64,000 nt of DNA, from NCBI GenBank assembly GCA_963995525.1, contig OZ023212.1, forward strand, positions 7,058,404 through 7,122,403. The letters are read 5' to 3'. The notes under the pieces are model-generated. The model was not told where the DNA came from. It saw only the letters and a list, made by a program, of their open reading frames with translations, and did no database searches. Origin of the DNA: Escarpia spicata (lineage: Eukaryota > Annelida > Polychaeta > Sabellida > Siboglinidae). The translations under genes and the position numbers were made by a program. Of this stretch, positions 10,960 through 23,346 are shown one piece after another; positions within the stretch are counted from its first letter, which is position 1, and each line of letters begins with the position of its first letter.

Positions 10960-11500
10960 GACATGACACATACTTATCTCCGTCAGTTTGGCATGTATGA
11001 AGCTGAAATTGTGTGTATAATGTAGCAGGCCAATTGGGGGTGGTTGGTAGATTTAGATTTTTTTAAAATTCGTCGGGGGTGGGGATCTTGGGGGGGGGGG
11101 GTAACAATTTATAAATGACACATATCTCTGTTAATTTGATATGTATGAAGCTGAAATTTGGTGTGTGATCTAGGGTGTCCAATGGGGTAGTTTGTACGTA
11201 TAGGTTTTTTTTTCGAAATTCATCCAGGTGGTGGGGGTCTCGGGGAGGTCACAATTTTTAAATAGCACTTATCTCTGTCATTTTGTCATGTGTGGAGTTG
11301 AACTTTTGTGTTTGATCTAGCAAGCCCATTGGGATCTAGATATTTTAAAAAAAATTCAAAATGTGGGGGTCACAATTTTAAAATAGCACTCATCTCCATC
11401 AGTTTTTGAAATATGGGGCTGACATTTTGTGTGCAGTCTAGAAGTCCCATTGAGGCACTTCAAAATTCGTACGGAGGGTGGGGATCTTGGGATCACCATT
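10960..11500. repeat. Minisatellite copy at unit 2/3 junction
   Basis: Same ~130 bp blocks as at 7650-8335, with one block lost at the start of unit 3 and a longer G-run at 11091-11101. Confidence 0.7.
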
Positions 11501-13657
11501 TCCAAACAGATGGTTTAATAACACTAGAGTCCAGGAGATTGAGAAGTGTTTAAAATATTGAATGGTTATGAAAATATTGATATACGTTTTTCTCAGTTAG
11601 GAAGGATAGAAGTACTAGAGGACATGAAGTTATATTAGTAAAGGATGAGTGTAGATTAGGTAAAAGAAAGTTCTAATTTTCACAAAGGACTCTAAATGAA
11701 TAGAGTAGATTATTTGCTGATTGTGTGGGTGTTTGCTGCGTGAATATGTGTAAACATACAATCGACACACCTCGGAAGGGCGGGATGCAGAAGGGTTGGA
11801 TAAAAAGTGTTGGGCTCTCAATAAGCCAAAAGGCTTCCTTGTCCACCTGCCATCTAGAGTTAATTCTCTGTGTGGCAATCTTGTTAGGTGGACAATGAAG
11901 GTATGGGGGTAAATCATTTGTTTGGATATTTTTTCAATAGACTATATTTGATGCTTCAACTGTTGCATCATTGAAAGTCATTTTAATTAAATATCAACAT
12001 AATCATACTCGCAGATACAATGTATCGGTCAATAAGCCCATGCCAGGGGTAATTATGCACAGAGGTTTGTGCATTTACCTGGCGGATTTGAAACACCAAC
12101 AGATACCGAGACATTAGCATCTACAGGTGTACTCTTAATTTAAAATAAACAATGTTAAAAAGGAAACCACTGTTTCAAGTTTCAATTAAAAACAGACAAC
12201 TTAATAAAGGCCATTTACAAAATTTGCAGATGCTGCAAAATAGTATTGTTCACTTGTTACAATTGATCAGTAAAGCTTACTACATAAATGATGGATGAAA
12301 TTACCAACACAAGTTACCTGATGCTGCACTGCCATAGCCTAGGGCAGTAGGGGTCTAAATTCTAGTGATAAGGGCCTGAGCAAACTATGCAGAGAATGTC
12401 ATAATTCACTTGAAACAATTTAGCACTACAAAGTCTACCAAGTCAGTATGATACAATTAATTAGTAAATTCCTTACTGTCATGTAACAGTATTCCCAGAC
12501 ACTGTCAATAAGCTTATGTGTCACTGTGTCTTCTTCTGAGAAAGGAAATATCACTTTATTCATACACAAATACAGTACAGTACAGTGTGACAATAACAAT
12601 GTAAGTACCTGTGTTAAATTCAATTGCGAATGATTGTCCATGATTTATTAATCTATTTCATTCATTAATTGCACTATATATGGTCAACAGTACATTTGGT
12701 CATATAAGACTGACGCCATTTGACATCTTAGGTTGAGTGCAATTGTTATTAATATTTGCCAAAAAATAACCACCAACCTGTAATGACTGCCATGAGTGTC
12801 TGTTTTGTCAAAGGAATATTTTTTATGGTTCACGAAATCAAGAGGTACAACCCACAGAAAGATAAGAATAATAACCATTCTAGGTAATAAACGGTGGCCC
12901 TGCAGAGCAGCTGTGTTAATAGCCACATCATTGCGTCCAGCCATCGTTTCATAATTATACTTCTGGCAAAAACATAGGCCCCTATTCTGACACCTATATC
13001 ATTTAAGATACCCATATTAATAGACTCGCTTATGGCATAGTATACTATACGCTGGGCTACAGACTATTAGCCTGGCCGTGGGCCTGGACTGTCTACTCAC
13101 CGTCTACTTGATATTTGCCATGCTGCGTAGCTTTCAACTCAAGACAGCATTGCGCATTCGCTTTTCACACACCAAGTGGTTTTTGGTGACTAGATAATGC
13201 CTTATGCAAGACATGTACCGTCAGTACTCATCTCCTATTTCCCCCCGCTGCATCACAGGTATTTTCTCAACAAAAGATATGTGAATTAGCTGATAGTAAC
13301 TAATGTGCCTGTAGACAGTGGTCACACGCAGATGTACGATCCTGTTCAGCAACGTAGGGGGCAAATAGGTCGGTGGAGTAACGGTCGCTACAGCAAGCGA
13401 AAAATGATTGATTGTATATCTCGGTCACCGAGTGCGTCGATCAAGGGTCAAAGTTGATCGGTCACGTTGCTCACAGCGATGTAACTCAATCGCCGCATAC
13501 TTCTGGCACGGGGTCAAAGTTGATCGGTCACCTGAGGTCACGTTGCTCACAGTTGGTCGATTTTGATGTACTACGCTTGCGCGAGCATGCGCAATACGCA
13601 AAACGGAACCGGAACTTACTCTCAGACCGGAACCTCCATCCAGACCAGTACACCGGT
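11334..13657. repeat. Tandem array unit 3 (truncated)
   Basis: The third copy has a small deletion near its start, where two minisatellite repeats sharing TCACAATTTTAAAAT were joined. It then follows unit 2 until about 13657, where it ends within a few bases of the centre of the palindrome (ACCGGT). The following DNA is unrelated. Confidence 0.9.
11524..11884 (+). mobile_element. LINE 3' end remnant (unit 3)
   Basis: Third array copy of the same LINE tail. Confidence 0.55.
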
Positions 13658-15949
13658 TTGCGCTAGTCTGTTACGCTGCGGCCGTGCGTTACCGCACAGC
13701 GCGCGTAAAAAGCTATATATATAGCAGCGTATGTTGATACAAACCAGGGCGCTATTTACGCCTCAAATGGACGTAAGACGCAATATTCGTAAAGGTAAAT
13801 ACGCCTAGGATAATGTTGAATGATGGAACTGAGGTATCAAAGTTAAGCAAAACTCAAGCGGCAAAATCAATGACAAAGTGGGTCCGGATTCGAGTCTTCG
13901 GCGCAAATGCCCACAAGTCTATTCAACTAATAATAAATATTCTATGCGGTTTTGTTTTAGCAAAATAAGGAATGTGATTCGTTAGAAATCTTTGTGCTAA
14001 ATATATAATACATATTCGACAAAGTTGTGCAAACAAACTTTTGGGAAAGTTGATTTGAGTGAAATACTTACGAATATAAACCAACGAAGTTCACATCTCA
14101 TAAAAAAATGCCTACTACCCAAAACCGTGTATACTAACGGGTTATCAATAACTTGGGTATGACAATGATATGTTTGCACACCAATTGGATGTACTAAACA
14201 ACTTATACTGTTTTATAAAAAGGACACAATTTGAGAAACATTCTTGCGATTAATAGAAACATACTTTTGTGGCATGACTGTTTAATTTAATTTATAGCAT
14301 TCTAGCAAACAAATAAAATCTTTTGAACATAAACCACCAATTACCATAATATTTAAATAATTTAAAGGTGATGATGAAAGAGTTTTCAGATGATACCACT
14401 GGATGCTTCCCAGAGAAGTCGAGATGGTGTTCGACTGAACAGGTCTGCCAGGGAGTAAAGTGTAAAGCGCTTTGAGCAGTCCTGCGCTATATAAGAACTC
14501 ACCGTTTACTTTTTTATTGACTCTGTCAGCGAAGTAACAAGGCCTAGGGTCAGTGCAATAAAACATTACCATAACCAAGTACCAGTGGTCAAGTGGAAAT
14601 CACACCTCTACCGAGTAGCAGTGGTAAAATGAAAACCACACCTCAACATGATGAAACAATCATGAATACTGACTTTTATCAATCATGATTACTACATTTA
14701 CAACTAGTGTCTTGTTATTTTATATCTTCTCCTCTATATTCAAGAGTAAAGGTTAAAACATACCTCAGAATGCACCATTTTAAAGCTAGTTTAAAAAAAA
14801 TATCCGGGCGAGCATTCCCCCGGACCGCCTAGCAATCATTCATTATGGCCAACATGTAATATTTCTACACCAGTAATTTTATTTAACAGATGCATTTTGG
14901 TAACATTTAAGGTAACAAATTTAGAAATTCAAAAACTATTATTAATAAAAATAGTATAGAGTCTATTGACAACAGGTTCCACATACTTAAATATGTTATA
15001 TATAGATGCTTGTTTACATTTAAACATTATCAGTGTTAAGGGCTTGTCTTATTACTTTCTGAAATGTGGTAATGGTGTTTGTTAACTTATTTATTTACTA
15101 TATCAGTGACTTTGCAATCTGTGTTCAAACTAGTTTGGAAGAAAATCGCCTGATGGTTATATTAGAGAATGGCACTCTTGTCCCATACAAATAATTTTCA
15201 TACAGTTTTATATGGTTGAACATGTTTTTCCGATTGTTTGGCATGTTAACATTGTAAAGAAAAACATAAATTTTGAAACGCTATACAATTGACATATTCC
15301 TCTTTACCGTCACTCTCCTGTTTTCCATGCTCATACACTCTAATAATACACCTGGTACCTTCTAAATTGTTGTGTCTTATCATGTCTTTTGCACTTTAAT
15401 TTACTTATAGCAATCTTAAGACACCCTACTACATAGGGTGAACCCTACAGAACATACCCTTGTCACATTTGCTGATCATGAATGTTAATAAAGATAGCTT
15501 TGCTTATGATGTTTGTTATTTAAGTTGAACATGATAATGTCTTAATGTATAAACTTGGGGTTTGTGCTCAAATTTGATTAAAACTACAATATTATCACAC
15601 TGCTGTGCAAATGGAGCATTGTTAAGCTACCAAAATGTGAAATACCCCCAGGTTAGTTGTTCCTGTCCAATATGTAATATAGTAATACACAGAAACAACC
15701 AATAGTACTGTATCATGTTACATTTATGTTTATTGAACCTGCCACAACGACCTATTTTTGTGGCACTCGATTTCCTGTAGATGTGGTTGCTGTAAGCGTT
15801 TATTACTCTTTGTGTTACATGTATTTGATTATTTGAAGAACGTGGAACATTTGTTAAACAATAATTTGTAATCAAGATTTATTGTTGTATTATATATCAT
15901 TATATAAGGTACTTAATTTTATTTAAGGTAACAAGCAATATTAAATCAT
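13658..15949. other. Intergenic, AT-rich; no gene recognised
   Basis: The first ~150 bp beyond the array is comparatively GC-rich with TTACGC/GCGTAA motifs; the rest is AT-rich with stops in all frames. The only recognisable item is an L2-like tail near 14455-14500. Confidence 0.5.
14455..14500 (+). mobile_element. L2-like LINE 3' tail fragment
   Basis: It contains TGTAAAGCGCTTTGAGCA followed by a CTGCGCTATATAAGAAC stretch, the typical 3' terminus of L2-like LINEs. Similar tails occur at 41406-41467 and 46990-47062. Confidence 0.55.
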
Positions 15950-16256
15950 TCATACCCAAATACTAATGGCGTAGTTGTCGAGGCAACATGTGTTCAGGCA
16001 CAGGGGGAGGTCAGCAACTGAGGAAATCACATGGAACTTCTGCTGAATGGTTTGCGCGTGTCTCTTTGGCATGTACACTCGATTTGAGCCAACTTCCTGT
16101 CTGTTGTACACCGGTCGGTGTAGTCGCAGAGGATGATTCTCGGGTGTTACATTCACAAGAACATTTACTTCAACGTTGAAGTCTACCCCTTCCTCTCGGT
16201 ACCGCTCATTTGCAGTCTAATAGTGCAGCTCTGGGTCTATTTTCTTACAAATCTCA
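15950..16256 (-). pseudogene. Decayed exon of unknown minus-strand gene
   Basis: Read on the minus strand after a TTTTCAG acceptor, an open frame of about 100 residues runs to a stop at 15950 and is richer in GC than its surroundings. It is broken by one in-frame TAG shortly after LHY. It includes phrases such as ANERYREEGVDF and YMPKRHAQTIQQ. I do not recognise the family. With the exon at 17219 it may form one gene reading away from the THAP gene. Confidence 0.35.
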
Positions 16257-16983
16257 CTGAAAATATAAAAGTATAACAAACATATTAAATGTATGGTTAA
16301 GGATGACTACAAAACATCTTTAAGAAACAATGTCATTTAACAAAACTCATCTCCCCTCTACTCATTAGTATGTAGCTTACATTGAATTATCCTCAAGAAA
16401 CCTGTGGGAAGTTTTGTCATCTCTTATGGTAAAATATATATGTAGTGTTGTACATCAGTGTTTTGAAATCCCCTCCCAACTTGTTATGTATAAACGAATT
16501 GATACTAGTCAAGTTTACATGTTAACTTTTAACATAATTTACCATTTTATGTACATTCATAGTGTCATATTACAAAATACAATCTAAAGCAAGGTTGTCT
16601 GTTCCATTACTCAGAAACAATAAGTGTTCTAATTATTAGCATGAAATTATGTATATTTTGTTTATATTATGCAATTATATTTCAAAGTTCATACAGGGAA
16701 TGAGCAATGTCACATGGGCAAAAAAGTTCTCTCATAAAAAATGAATGTAAAATTATTATATTATACCAGTACATTCTAATGTTATGTACTTTTTCTACTT
16801 AAAAATAAACAATTACTATCCAAATTGTGTACATTTTAACTTCAAAATATTTTTTGGGTATTTAAAATTCATACAGCCGATCACAGATCAAATTGCTGTT
16901 TCCAAAAATTACTAAGAATACTTTCATATTAAATGGCAAATTTGTGCATATCAAAGTTCTTACTAAACAGCTTTGTCGTAATA

Positions 16984-17172
16984 CAGTTGAACCACGCTTT
17001 ATGGTCACCTCGGTAATACAGCCACCTCGCAAGTAAGGTCAACATAGGATAGTCCAAAATAATTTTTATAACAGTAAAGTATAGGAAATTAGTCTCGCTA
17101 ACATAGTCACCTCGTCACTCAGGTTACCTTTTGCCCAGTCCCAAGGATGACCTTAATAGCAAGGTTTTGATG
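16984..17172. mobile_element. Mariner/Tigger-like MITE
   Basis: The left end CAGTTGAACCACGC followed by TTATGGTCACC and the right end GGATGACCTTAATAGCAAGG (followed by TTTTGATGTA) are imperfect inverted repeats of the pogo/Tigger style, next to TA dinucleotides. The interior is non-coding with repeated GTCACCTCG motifs. Exact ends are uncertain. Confidence 0.55.
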
Positions 17173-17218
17173 TAGTTGCAGTTACCTGATGATGTCAATA
17201 AGGCTGTAGTCACGGTTG

Positions 17219-17437
17219 TCATGGTCGATCCATGGCATCCAAATCCTTCACCAAATAGTCGAGCATACCGAGGTTGTATCGACATCTTTGTTCCTCTGAG
17301 AGTCCACGCCCGTCGGGTGCTTCATGCCAATCAACTATACGTCGTACATATTCGGCCTCAATATTGTAGTTGTTTTCTTCCATGAAGGATGCAACTCCAT
17401 GGAACAGGATCGCAGTCGTTCTGCATCCACGACTGTA
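17219..17437 (-). CDS. Terminal exon of an unidentified protein (WHEAPDGRGL family)
   Basis: After an ATATACAG acceptor the frame reads SRGCRTTAILFHGVASF..., then EYVRRIVDWHEAPDGRGLS and RCRYNLGMLDYL, and ends at a TGA after MDRP. The WHEAPDGRGL ... RC-YN--ML-YL pattern is familiar from repeated uncharacterised proteins of marine invertebrates, often tied to DNA transposons; the function is unknown. It lies 380 bp upstream of, and divergent from, the THAP gene, so the two could share a promoter region. Confidence 0.45.
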   Translation of the reverse strand, partial: YSRGCRTTAILFHGVASFMEENNYNIEAEYVRRIVDWHEAPDGRGLSEEQRCRYNLGMLDYLVKDLDAMDRP

Positions 17438-17720
17438 TATCATAAGTTTAACATGTTTATTTGAAATCAATTTCCAATGTAAAGCGATAATAAATATTTA
17501 ATTAGATTACTTTTCCCAATCATATGCCCTGTGCTTAAAGGGAATAAAAACATATATTGCTTGAATTCATATTAAATTAGATCCTGCTATATATTTCCAT
17601 GTCCACCAAGCCAAAAAAATCCCCCAAAATCGAAGAATTAGAAATTCCACATTTTATGCTGTAAATCCGGACATTTTCGAATATGCATATTTTTTGCGCG
17701 CTTTTCGGGATGCCGAGATG

Positions 17721-17728
17721 TGACGTCA
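17721..17728. promoter_or_regulatory. CRE-like palindrome TGACGTCA upstream of THAP gene
   Basis: A perfect CREB/ATF-type octamer 90 bp upstream of the THAP ATG. An identical octamer lies 70 bp upstream of the exon at 36277-36455. Confidence 0.4.
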
Positions 17729-17817
17729 GAGTTGACGCTGCCGATACAGCGACCGCTTGTTTACATTCATTCTCAGCAATATGACAGCAGAGGTGGCTGT
17801 GTAATGCGAATATCATC

Positions 17818-18362
17818 ATGGTTCATTGTGCCCCATTTGTGCGGCATTCGGTTGTAATGCAAACTCTTCTAAACATAGAGCAACACACCATTTTTTTCGG
17901 CTCCCTACGGATCCAGTTTTATTGAAGAAATGGATCGCAAAAATCAAGCGGGCAAACTTCAAGCCGACGAAATACAGCCGGCTTTGCTCCGCTCATTTTG
18001 AGAAAAGCTGTTTTGATCGCGATCCGGAGATGTTGGCAACCCTTGGATATCCTGGTGCTCGAATATCGTTAAAAAGCGATGCAGTCCCAACAATATTCCC
18101 GGCAGTAGAAGCTGCATTGATGCCGTCAATCCGCAGAAGACATGCGTCGGCACGGGCAGGATCGACGGCCGCTTTGCCCGAGTCGAAGGCAAGCGGGTCT
18201 CGCAAGCGTTGTTCCAGTGCCGCAGTCGCCGCTGCAGGCTCCGCTGCCGCCGTCACTACAGCCGGCTCAGCAACTACACCCATGGCTTCTTTGGGGTACC
18301 AGGTTCCTTCGACGAGTGGTGAATTTACGAGGTCTGCTTACCGAAAGCGGCAACGAATCAAG
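17818..18362 (+). CDS. THAP-domain protein, exon 1
   Basis: The frame read from 17826 has the THAP zinc-finger pattern: CPICAAFGC, a central W-x-x-K-I, a C-SAHF motif and the closing AVPTIF. The THAP finger is a C2CH DNA-binding module common to P and Kolobok-type transposases. A low-complexity Ala/Ser/Thr linker follows, and the exon ends at ATCAAG|GTAATT in phase 0. The natural ATG at 17818 (MVHCAP) is one base out of frame with the finger, at a CCCC run, so this copy is a pseudogene or carries a base error. The gene continues at 21172 after a 2.8 kb intron. Confidence 0.75.
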
Positions 18363-21171
18363 GTAATTCTTACATGTTATATCTACTATTATTATTCTGT
18401 AGGTCTAGTATAATGCCTGGACTGGACGGTCTCGTGTGTGTCAAAATAAGTTATTCAACTTATTGTCATTGTATCCCATTGGTTCCAATCATATCACGGA
18501 ACTCTTCCTAAGTATCTTATATTCTAAATGTTGTAGTTATGCACGATACTACTATAATAAATCTACATATACTCAGTTTTGTGGAAAATTTGATAGTGTA
18601 ATCAAATCGATTCAGGTGACTGTTTTTATCAGTATCATGGTTACAGGAATGTAAGGCAATAAAACAAAAACGTCAGCAAATTAATTGATGCTAATTTGTT
18701 AGTTATGCATTTAATTAATCTATTTACTTTTACATGCAAATAAGAAATAATTATTTTATTATACTCGTTGCCGAGTCAGGTTAGTCTGTTATAATAAGTT
18801 TTTTAAACCGTAAGAAGCAATACTTGGATGTAGAAGATTGCAATGTGAATTTGCAGATGGAAGAATAATTATATTTTCAAATGTATTTAACGTTGAATTT
18901 GCATAAATTAATTATTATTTTTCATACATAACATTTGTTGTTTTTTAAATGACAATACTTGGACTTTATGAAAGTGCCATGCATTTTGTGGTCTGTCTCA
19001 CTCTCATAGTTGGAACCAGTTGCTGGCAATCTCCTCCTCTAACACATGACTCACTAAAGTCTTATGTCATCAATGACTTGCTGAAGAATTATCCCCCATC
19101 AGTATTCTCTGTAGAAACAGTTTATTACAGTGTTTGGCACCTGTCTGCTAATCCAGCTAATTGGACTCCTTTGTTGTGACTCCTCCACTTGACTGAGGAA
19201 CTAAGTGTAGTGTTTGCCTGAGTCAACTGATCAAATCTAATTAATTACCAGTTGACATTGCACTTCGTAGGTCTTTCCTGCTATGAATAACAAATACACC
19301 AGCCACCTCCAGCTGGCCCACTGCATTCTCCCTCCAGTTAAAATAGTTATCTGAACCTGATCTACTGGTAATTAAAGCATGCTAGGTGGAAATGGCAGGA
19401 ACTGGGTAACATGGATGTGACATGTCGGATACTTATTATTACTATAATTAACCCATGCAATTAACCCATGCCTAACATCACCCTGATCACCATTGCAACT
19501 GGTAAACCTTGCAGGTAGATGTGATTAATTATTATTAATATTGAATGGTTACCACATTGAACACCCTGTAGATTACAGTATGTATTCATCGAGTTAATAA
19601 TCTATTATGTTTAAGTTTTCAAAAGTAATGTTTTCAATAATATAATTCTTACAGTAGATGCAGCTTTCATAACACACGCTATTGTAACACACAAGTACTG
19701 TTACATTTGTTACTATAGAATTCTTACAGTAGAGAGCAGCTTTCATAACACACACTATTGTAACACACAAGTACTGTTACATTTGTTACTATAGAATTTT
19801 TAATATTTCAATAGTAATTTATTGATTTGTATTTTCATAACTCCAGTGCACAGGCCTATGGTGAATTACATTACAGTGTCATATATTGCTATTGCCTAGT
19901 TTCCATTTTATTACAGTTGAATATCGAAGACAATGTACATCATGCAATATATACTATTACATTTGAAGGTATTATCATTACATTTTGAATTGGAACTACA
20001 GTGTGTACCGAGATAAATATTTAGAACAAAAATATAACTATTGTATTTTGTATTATCTACTAACAACGTTTACGGATAGAACATATTTTTCATTTTATGT
20101 CTGTATAACATGAATGAATGGAAGACAAAAGAAATGTCACTGCAATTTAATAGATTGCAATCAGTGTAATTACACCTTACTGCTTGGTGCATTGCTAATT
20201 ACTGGCACAAGTCATGATGTTTTTTTAAACAGAAGCTCAGATATGTACCAAGGACCATTATTCGGCTCCCACATTATTCATGGGATGGATGTTGGCAATC
20301 ATAAAACCTGGATAAATTAGTTCAATAGGATACAGAAAGCATAATTAAATTTCTATTTTGATGCGACATATATTAATAAACATGTATATATATTATATGC
20401 CAGTTACTATTACATTGTTTCTGTTATTATATTGTGCTTTGTTCAACTTATTGTTACTAATAGGTATTATTATTACACCACTCCTGGAGCAGGCTTCCTA
20501 TTGTGACTATAAAATGGAGTATTGCAGGATTGTTCATGTCTGCAGTCACATATTGTTATGATAGTAACTATATCAATGGATAAGGATTCTACTAATGATG
20601 TTACAAAATGTCATTAATGAATTTATTTGATTTTTAACTTAATGTTATTAAAAAATCAAGTAAATTTATCAAATAATAAATATGTTCACATTTGGATGTG
20701 GGTTGTTGCCCAGCTACCAAGTGTGAAAATGGTCATTTGTTGTGAAACAATAACAATAAATGCAATGCAAGTTGCAAACCTATCTATTGTATATTTAATA
20801 GATGATTAGTTATAACCAAAAATAAAATGTTCACAAGTAATATATTGTCACATTTTCCAGGTAATTGTTTGCATAAAAGTGTAACATAACAAAAGTAACT
20901 ATGTCTCTGTGTAGATTCTGTAAGCGTGATATCAATTATTTATGATGTTTTTATCATAGAATAAACAATACATACCTTGCAACTTGAAATTAATTTATTA
21001 ATTTGTATTTTTCACAGCTAGGCAGTCTGTTCACACTTGGAAGCTGGGCAAATGACTAGACAAATGGATGTACTCCTTTCTGACAAGATGGTAAAAGACA
21101 GGATTTTGTTTGCTTTTGTCAGAAACCTACAACAATTAATTTTTTGGCAAATTCTATAAGGGTTATTTCAG
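18363..21171. other. THAP gene intron; no gene inside
   Basis: AT-rich DNA of 2.8 kb with only short random ORFs, bounded by GTAATT and ATTTCAG. It includes a tandem duplication at 19644-19796. Confidence 0.5.
19644..19796. repeat. 75 bp tandem duplication
   Basis: Two adjacent copies, starting at 19644 and 19719, begin AATTCTTACAGTAGA and share CACAAGTACTGTTAC. They differ at a few bases. Nothing functional is visible. Confidence 0.85.
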
Positions 21172-21542
21172 TTATTTGCCGACATTCTGGCAGCAGCTCG
21201 AGATAGTCCACCGTCGATCAAGAATGGGTCATCTGAAGATACAACAACTGAATATGACAGCTCGCGTACGGATTCCTGTGATACAGAGGATTCCACACCT
21301 GAGTCAGTCACAGCTTCCACTCCAAACAGGAGCAGCAAATGCTTTCAGGTTGACATCAGGCCATCAACTCGCACGAGAAGAGTGCAAGCAGTCTGTGCAT
21401 CAGAGCAGGTTGCTGTGCTGGTGACATCAGCAGTGAGGTCAACGAGTGTGCAGTGCAGTTTGTTGACTGGTCCGATTGGTGACTCGAGTGACTAAAACGG
21501 GGAGGAAGTGACATCTGCTGCAGATCCAGAGTATGTTTGCTC
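21172..21542 (+). pseudogene. THAP protein exon 2, left part (interrupted)
   Basis: After the TTATTTCAG acceptor the frame continues in phase from exon 1 as LFADILAAARDSPPS, an acidic Ser/Thr-rich linker. It contains one in-frame TAA after DSSD, then resumes NGEEVTSAADPEYVCS, where the MULE interrupts it. The coding frame continues at 24855. Confidence 0.6.
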
Positions 21543-21712
21543 GGGTGTTGGTGAATTCGGCCCACGGTGAATTCGGCCCAGTGAATTCGGCCCAACTTTC
21601 TGGTGAATTCGGCCCACTTTATAATGGCGTGAATGGGGTGGTGAATTCGGCCCATGTTATATCTGCTAAGTGAACTCGGCCCAACTTTCTGGTGAATTCG
21701 GCCCGCGTTGTT
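21543..21712. repeat. Left subterminal array of GGTGAATTCGGCCCA
   Basis: About seven copies, some with G-to-A or truncated variants, irregularly spaced (15-45 bp). They are probably transposase-binding sites. The motif is mirrored at the right end. Confidence 0.85.
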
Positions 21713-22235
21713 TTTAGAGTTTTACGTCGTTAGTTAGTGGAAATGTTGTTCATAAAACACACATTTAATCACCATTTTATGTTCGATCTTCGAACGTCTA
21801 ACTTCGCTCCAGCACCATATCTTGCGCTTTTCCAGCGCTATCTCGTGCGGTGTCGATGGCGCTGCCGCTTCGTGTGTATAAACGAGAATAGTATGCCTAT
21901 GCAATGCGACAAAAATTGACTAATGTAATACGGTGAAAGGATGTCACATGCTGTATAAACGGCACAAATACGCATTTGTTTGCAGTGTAACTTTATTAAC
22001 GTATGGTGCAATGAAAGGTGCAATAAACACATAGAACCCTAGCAACGGTTTGAAATATCTCACATAGCTAAATGGTACGCAGAGTAAGTATACAATATAT
22101 AGCATGTTGTGTGTCATCCGGTATGTTATATATGTCAACTGCATGCTTCACTACAAAGTAAAAAAAGTATATCGTCACAAATACAGAGGCGTATCAATGA
22201 TCACACTACACCATACTACACTTGGTAGAACCAGG

Positions 22236-22880
22236 CTACTTGCGTCCAATCATGGTTGGCCCGTACACTTTGGCGCAGCCGTATAGCAGCTGTCGCGCAC
22301 TCTTGCGGCCGTCTTCATATTCTTGCCACAAGTTGAATATCTTCGCCTGGAGATTCAAGTAAGCTTTCCGTTGATGCTTTCGTAACTTGTGTTCGCTGAT
22401 GAGGCGCACTTGTACGGTGATCAACCTTGCCTCATCGTGTAGCATGTGCACGAGCAGGTAAAACGACATCTGTGCTCGTCCCCTGGCATTCAGTCGTCGG
22501 TGCCAACCCTCTACGTCGTTATTTGTACGGATGGTGAGTGAGAAGACGCTCCACGCTGCAGGGGGCCAGAGACGCGACTCTAGCCACGTGTGTCGGACGT
22601 ACTCGACGAGGCGGCACAGCGATTCGGTAGTGGCGTCCATTGCAAGGTCATCGAACACGGGTGCGATGTGCTGCGCAGTTAAAAACGGCAGCGCAATCAT
22701 ATTCTTCACGTAGACAAGTGTTGCGTTGTCTCTCATGAACGCAGCTTGGAGGCTGTACTCTTGCACTTTCCTCCAGACTGCCTGCGACCAATGAAATGCG
22801 CAGCCCTTTATCTCCATGTCCGGCATGACGTTACCGAACGCCTTCCACATCGCTCTCTCAAAGTCAACAACTACACTCTT
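22236..22880 (-). pseudogene. MULE transposase, C-terminal half
   Basis: The frame reads VVDFERAMWKAF, then GCAFHWSQAVWRKV, and later SLTIRTNNDVEGWHRRLN. The 'VVDFE.A......P...I.GC.FHW.QA..R...' stretch and the 'TNN..E..H..LN' stretch carry the last two catalytic-region signatures of MULE transposases. The first aspartate region is absent, because only about 50 bp separate this from the FLYWCH ORF. It is a relic of a ~550-700 aa enzyme. Confidence 0.75.
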
Positions 22881-23326
22881 TACCCTTGGTGGCGATGGCA
22901 GCAGGTCGGTGACAGCATGAAGCTAACCTTCTGTCTATTGTAGTTCGCGGTGCGGACTAAGTAGTCGTACTTTGGCAGGTCGGCATATGCTTCCGGCTGG
23001 AGTTTGTCACGTAGAACCCCGTCCACAACAGAGGCAGCCGACTCAAATGCACGATCTTTCGATATGATCTTGATGTCCCGCACGATTTCGGCGACGGTTG
23101 CCCCTCCTGGCTGATGTTGGTGGTTGTGTTGCTGTGCACCACGTGTGAATGTTCGACCAGACTGTCTGATGGTCGCACCGCAATGCGTTTTCTTGTTCCT
23201 GACGGCACATCGCCACGACACGGTGTCGCCATTCCTCCGCTTCACGGTGTACGCGTATCCAGCCTCAGTACCTGTGTGTGGCGTAACACCACGGCCAGTG
23301 ATACGTCTTGAAAAAGACATCGTCAC
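22880..23326 (-). CDS. FLYWCH zinc-finger N-terminal part of MULE protein
   Basis: About 130 residues hold a FLYWCH module: GYAYTVKRR, then SWRC, an HCGA cysteine, and a HNHQH histidine pair. A helical segment ending LPKYDYLVRTANYNRQK follows, where the catalytic domain should begin. FLYWCH fingers are the usual DNA-binding domain of animal MULEs and presumably bind the subterminal arrays. The coding frame ends shortly after this point. Confidence 0.7.
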   Translation of the reverse strand: MTMSFSRRITGRGVTPHTGTEAGYAYTVKRRNGDTVSWRCAVRNKKTHCGATIRQSGRTFTRGAQQHNHQHQPGGATVAEIVRDIKIISKDRAFESAASVVDGVLRDKLQPEAYADLPKYDYLVRTANYNRQKVSFMLSPTCCHRHQG

Positions 23327-23346
23327 TGCTGATCGGAGCGGGTAGT

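Larger units (their letters stand above)
8028..11333. repeat. Tandem array unit 2 (complete, empty site)
   Basis: This 3,306 bp copy is nearly identical to unit 1 apart from scattered substitutions. It lacks the 4.7 kb insertion: at 10674-10677 the GTTA that is duplicated around the insertion in unit 1 occurs once, so it serves as the unoccupied reference site. The unit boundary lies inside the minisatellite, which fits expansion by unequal crossing-over there. Confidence 0.93.
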
